Source: Micromonospora sp. CCTCC AA 2012012 (GTDB lineage: Bacteria > Actinomycetota > Actinomycetes > Mycobacteriales > Micromonosporaceae). Taken from it: a DNA stretch of 64,000 bases. Shown piece by piece: positions 60,414-64,000 of this stretch. The stretch is from contig NZ_CP159342.1 in assembly GCF_040499845.1 (NCBI RefSeq), positions 310,001 through 374,000 of the forward strand, written 5' to 3'. The notes beneath the pieces were generated by a model. That model worked only from the letters and a program-made list of their open reading frames with translations. It was not told the DNA's origin and made no database searches. Both the position numbers and the translations under genes were made by a program. Numbering within the stretch: the stretch's first letter is position 1; each line of letters opens with the position of its first letter.

Positions 60414-61589
60414 TCAGGCGCCCGGCAGGGCGAGCATCTGGTCGAGGGCCACCCGGGCGTGGTGCGCGGTGTCCGGGTCGACCGTGATCCGGTTGACCAC
60501 CCGACCCGCGACCAGCTCCTCCAGCGCCCAGACCAGGTGCGGCAGGTCGATCCGGTTCATCGTCGAGCAGTAGCAGACCGCCTTGTCCAGGAACATGATC
60601 TGCTTGTCCGGGTGGGCCAGCGCCAGCCGGCGGACCAGGTTCAGCTCGGTGCCGACCGCCCAGGCCGAGCCGGCCGGGGCCGACTCGATGGTCTTGATGA
60701 TGTATTCGGTGGAGCCGACCTGGTCGGCGGCGGTGACCACCTCGTGCCGGCACTCGGGGTGCACCAGCACGTTGACCCCCGGCACCCGCTCCCGGACGTC
60801 GTTGACGCTGTCGAGGGTGAAGCGGCCGTGCACCGAGCAGTGGCCGCGCCAGAGGATCATCTTCGCGTCGCGCAGCTGCTCGGCGGTGAGCCCGCCGTTC
60901 GGCTTGTGCGGGTCCCAGAGCACGCAGTCGTCGAGCGAGAAGCCCATCTCCAGCACCGCCGTGTTGCGGCCCAGGTGCTGGTCGGGGAAGAAGAAGACCT
61001 TCGACCCCTGCTCGTACGCCCACTCCAGGGCGCGCCGCGCGTTGGAGGAGGTGCAGACCACGCCGCCGTGCCGGCCGACGAAGCCCTTGATGTCCGCCGA
61101 GGAGTTCATGTAGGTCACCGGGACCGTGTCGGCCGCGATGCCCAGCTCGGTCAGCACGTCCCAGGCGGTCTCGACCTGCGACAGCACCGCCATGTCGGCC
61201 ATCGAGCAGCCGGCGGCCAGGTCGGGCAGGATCACCTGCTGCGCGTCCGAGGTGAGGATGTCGGCGCTCTCGGCCATGAAGTGCACGCCGCAGAAGACGA
61301 TGTATTCCGCGTCGGGTCGGGCCGCCGCCTCGCGGGCCAGCTTGAACGAGTCGCCGGTCACGTCGGCGAACTGGATCACCTCGTCGCGCTGGTAGTGGTG
61401 GCCCAGCACGAAGACCTTCGTGCCGAGCGCGGCCTTCGCCGCCGCCGCGCGAGCCACCAGGTCGGGGTCGCTCGGCGCGGGGAGGTCACCCGGACACTCC
61501 ACGCCACGCTCGGTGGCGGGGTCGCTGCCGCGGCCGAGGAGCAGCAGCGCAGTGGCGGTGTTGGAGGGCTCAACCCAGGTCGAAGTCAC
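60414..61589 (-). CDS. nadA: Quinolinate synthase A
   Basis: A 391-residue [4Fe-4S] enzyme that condenses iminoaspartate with dihydroxyacetone phosphate to quinolinate. The three cluster-ligand regions are present: IVFCGVHFMAESADIL, HPECRHEVVTAADQVGST and AVCYCSTMNRIDLPHLVWAL. VFVLGHHYQRDEVIQFAD, PVTYMNSSADIKGFVG and FFPDQHLGRNTA are also typical. GTG at 61589 is the likely start, although GGGAGG is very close to it. nadB and nadC are not in the window. It is divergent from glycerate kinase. Confidence 0.96.
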   Translation of the reverse strand: MTSTWVEPSNTATALLLLGRGSDPATERGVECPGDLPAPSDPDLVARAAAAKAALGTKVFVLGHHYQRDEVIQFADVTGDSFKLAREAAARPDAEYIVFCGVHFMAESADILTSDAQQVILPDLAAGCSMADMAVLSQVETAWDVLTELGIAADTVPVTYMNSSADIKGFVGRHGGVVCTSSNARRALEWAYEQGSKVFFFPDQHLGRNTAVLEMGFSLDDCVLWDPHKPNGGLTAEQLRDAKMILWRGHCSVHGRFTLDSVNDVRERVPGVNVLVHPECRHEVVTAADQVGSTEYIIKTIESAPAGSAWAVGTELNLVRRLALAHPDKQIMFLDKAVCYCSTMNRIDLPHLVWALEELVAGRVVNRITVDPDTAHHARVALDQMLALPGA

Positions 61590-61657
61590 GCCTCCCATGG
61601 TCCCACAGCGCGGCGGGCCCGCAGCCGCCGCCGGTGTGGCCTGCCACACTGCTCGAC

Positions 61658-62794
61658 ATGCGCGTGCTGCTCTGCCCCGACAAGTTCGCCGGCACGCTGC
61701 CGGCCCAGGAGGTGGCCGCCGCGGTGGCCGAGGGCTGGCGGACGGTCTCCGGCACCGACGACCTGCTGCTCCGGCCGCTCGCCGACGGCGGGCCCGGCTT
61801 CGTCGCGGTGCTCGCCGAGGCGCTCGGCGGGCGGCGGCTGCCGGTGCCCACCCTGGACCCGCTCGGCCGGCCCGCCGCCGGTGAGATCCTGCTCACCGAC
61901 GACGGCACCGCCTATCTGGAGAGCGCCCAGGCCTGCGGACTGCACCTGCTCACCGCCGCCGAACGCGACCCGAAGGCCACCACGTCGTACGGGCTGGGGC
62001 TGCTCGTGGCGGCCGCGGTGGAGGCCGGGGCGCGGCGGGTGGTGGTGGGGCTGGGCGGCTCCGCCACCAACGACGGGGGCGCCGGCATGCTGACGGCGCT
62101 CGGCGGCACGCCGCTGGACGAGGCCGGCCGGGCCCTGCCGTACGGGGGAGCGGCGCTGGTCGCCACCGCGACGCTGGACGGCGTGCCGCGGCTGCGCGGG
62201 GTGGACCTGGTCGCCGCCACCGACGTGGACAACCCGCTGCTCGGACTGCACGGCGCCAGCAACGTCTACGGCCCGCAGAAGGGCGCGGACCGCGCCGACG
62301 TGCTGCTGCTGGACGCCGCACTGGAGCGCTGGGCGGCGGTGCTGGAGAAGGACCTGCCCGGCTGCCCGCCCGGCCTCGGCGCGCTCCCCGGCGGGGGCGC
62401 GGCCGGCGGGCTGGGCGCCGCGATCCTGGCGCTGGGCGGTCGCTGCGAGTCCGGCATCGGCCTGGTCGCCCGGGCCATCGGGCTGGACGCGGCGCTGGAC
62501 CGCGCCGACCTGGTGATCACCGGGGAGGGCTCCTTCGACCACCAGTCGCTACGCGGCAAGGTGGTGGCCGGGGTGGCCGGGGCCGCCCGCGACCGGGGGG
62601 TGCCCTGTGTGGTGCTGGCGGGACGGTTGAGCACCGGCCGGCGGGAGGCCGCCGCGGCCGGCGTCACCGAGGCGTACAGCCTGGTGGAGCACTTCGGCGG
62701 CGAGGAGCGCGGCGGCGTCGAGGCGGCGATGGCCCGGCCCGCCGAGGGGCTGCGGGCGCTCGGCGCCCGGCTGGCCCGGCAGTGGAGCCGCTGA
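61658..62794 (+). CDS. Glycerate kinase (GlxK type)
   Basis: A 378-residue kinase of the GK-I/GlxK family, phosphorylating D-glycerate (usually at position 2). MRVLLCPDKFAGTLPAQEVAAAVAEGW, LLRPLADGGPGFVAVL, GLGGSATNDGGAGMLTALGG and ITGEGSFDHQSLRGKVVAGVAGAARDRGVPCVVLAG are diagnostic. ATG at 61658 is chosen since the protein then starts at the first strand; CACACT 7 nt upstream may be a weak leaderless -10. Confidence 0.95.
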   Translation: MRVLLCPDKFAGTLPAQEVAAAVAEGWRTVSGTDDLLLRPLADGGPGFVAVLAEALGGRRLPVPTLDPLGRPAAGEILLTDDGTAYLESAQACGLHLLTAAERDPKATTSYGLGLLVAAAVEAGARRVVVGLGGSATNDGGAGMLTALGGTPLDEAGRALPYGGAALVATATLDGVPRLRGVDLVAATDVDNPLLGLHGASNVYGPQKGADRADVLLLDAALERWAAVLEKDLPGCPPGLGALPGGGAAGGLGAAILALGGRCESGIGLVARAIGLDAALDRADLVITGEGSFDHQSLRGKVVAGVAGAARDRGVPCVVLAGRLSTGRREAAAAGVTEAYSLVEHFGGEERGGVEAAMARPAEGLRALGARLARQWSR

Positions 62795-62956
62795 GCGGGC
62801 CCGCCTGCGGCGCGGCTCACCGGGCCCGGACACGCCACCGGAGGTGACCGCGGCCGGGGCGGCGTACCATCGGTGCTGGACCACACCGGGAATCACTGGG
62901 CGACGAGCGACGTTGGCCAGTGCGTCCGGACCCATACCGCGCAGGGAGATTTCCAC

Positions 62957-63325
62957 GTGACCACGCCAGCGCAGACCGAGTCGACCGAGGCCAAGGCCCC
63001 TACTTCCGTCGTCCTCACCGACGTCGCGGCGCAGAAGGTCAAGGCCCTGATCGAGCAGGAGGGCCGCGATGACCTGCGGCTCCGGGTCGCGGTGCAGCCG
63101 GGCGGCTGCTCCGGCCTGCGGTACCAGCTCTTCTTCGACGAGCGGTCGCTCGACGGTGACGTCGTGACCGACTTCGGCGGTGTCGAGGTCGTCGTCGACC
63201 GGATGAGCGCCCCCTACCTGGCCGGCGCGACGATCGACTTCGCCGACCGGATCGACGCCCAGGGCTTCACCATCGACAACCCGAACGCCGGCAACTCCTG
63301 CGCCTGCGGCGACTCGTTCAGCTGA
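62957..63325 (+). CDS. erpA: ErpA/HesB-type iron-sulfur cluster insertion protein
   Basis: A 122-residue A-type Fe-S carrier. The three conserved cysteines are in RVAVQPGGCSGLRYQLFF and AGNSCACGDSFS. VVLTDVAAQKVKALIEQEG is the usual start of the domain. GTG at 62957 follows AGGGAGA at good spacing. It probably delivers clusters to client enzymes; LipA and NadA in this window are cluster-dependent. Confidence 0.96.
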   Translation: MTTPAQTESTEAKAPTSVVLTDVAAQKVKALIEQEGRDDLRLRVAVQPGGCSGLRYQLFFDERSLDGDVVTDFGGVEVVVDRMSAPYLAGATIDFADRIDAQGFTIDNPNAGNSCACGDSFS

Positions 63326-63362
63326 GTCGTCCGCTCGCCCGGCCGACGTCGGGAAGCTGATC

Positions 63363-63405
63363 AGAAACGGCGGAACCATCCCTCGTGGGTGGTTCCGCCG
63401 TTTCT
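63363..63405 (+). terminator. Terminator hairpin after erpA
   Basis: A perfect 16-bp stem AGAAACGGCGGAACCA (63363-63378) with its complement at 63390-63405. Confidence 0.85.
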
Positions 63406-63428
63406 GTCGTGGCTGGGGGTTTCCCTAG

Positions 63429-64000
<572 letters not shown>

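Overview
The window is 64 kb of very GC-rich DNA. Coding frames have G or C at almost every third codon position, and GTG starts are common. The gene set fits a filamentous actinomycete, and the family Micromonosporaceae is my best guess (inference from gene content and intergenic repeats; no database search was possible). There are 52 genes I consider real, including a 5'-truncated glnE at the left edge and a 3'-truncated adoK-type kinase at the right edge. I see no tRNA, rRNA, insertion sequence, prophage or CRISPR array.

Layout. 1-10 kb: glnE and glnA, the adenylyltransferase and its target glutamine synthetase, separated by a GT-C-like membrane protein, two tandem MptB-type mannosyltransferases, and a PadR regulator with its membrane partner. 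10-13 kb: RDD protein, a divergent TetR/hydrolase pair with twin operators, and a DUF4191 protein. 13-19 kb: a small ORF coupled to a large LAL regulator, a repeat-rich intergenic region and another GT-C-like protein. 18.8-25.1 kb: lipA, a T-box-controlled archaeal-type AspRS, a MerR/old-yellow-enzyme pair, nadE, a VOC protein and lipB. 25-35 kb: a large membrane protein, a secreted PHB-type esterase, a TIGR01777 protein, two aldo/keto reductases, a second MerR gene, an LLM flavin enzyme and an LtrA protein. 34.8-41.6 kb: sucB (E2), lpd (E3), leucyl aminopeptidase and gcvT. 41.7-49.7 kb: a DUF2314 protein, cobS, a CobU-CobT fusion, a Ser/Thr kinase, a small protein coupled to an M50 protease, and an aldo/keto reductase. 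49.8-58.1 kb: a giant proline-rich WG-repeat protein and an ABC-2 exporter. 58.2-64 kb: DUF3043, murA, nadA, glycerate kinase, erpA and an adoK-like kinase.

How it fits together. lipB and lipA make the lipoyl cofactor used by the E2 protein SucB, which lpd re-oxidises. ErpA supplies Fe-S clusters of the kind that LipA and NadA need. nadA and nadE are the first and last steps of NAD synthesis. glnA and glnE form the nitrogen-assimilation pair, and a four-box GlnR-like site lies upstream of glnA. The backbone order adoK-erpA-glycerate kinase-DUF3043-cobT-cobS-gcvT-pepA-sucB-TIGR01777-lipB-lipA-DUF4191-RDD-glnA-glnE matches, from memory, Mycobacterium tuberculosis Rv2202c-Rv2221c. Accessory genes have been inserted at several points.

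Regulatory signals are rich. They include a T-box leader with an Asp specifier, two MerR-type stretched-spacer promoters with perfect dyads, a twin TetR operator, many leaderless promoters (TAnnnT placed 6-8 nt before the start codon), and several families of long inverted repeats between genes.
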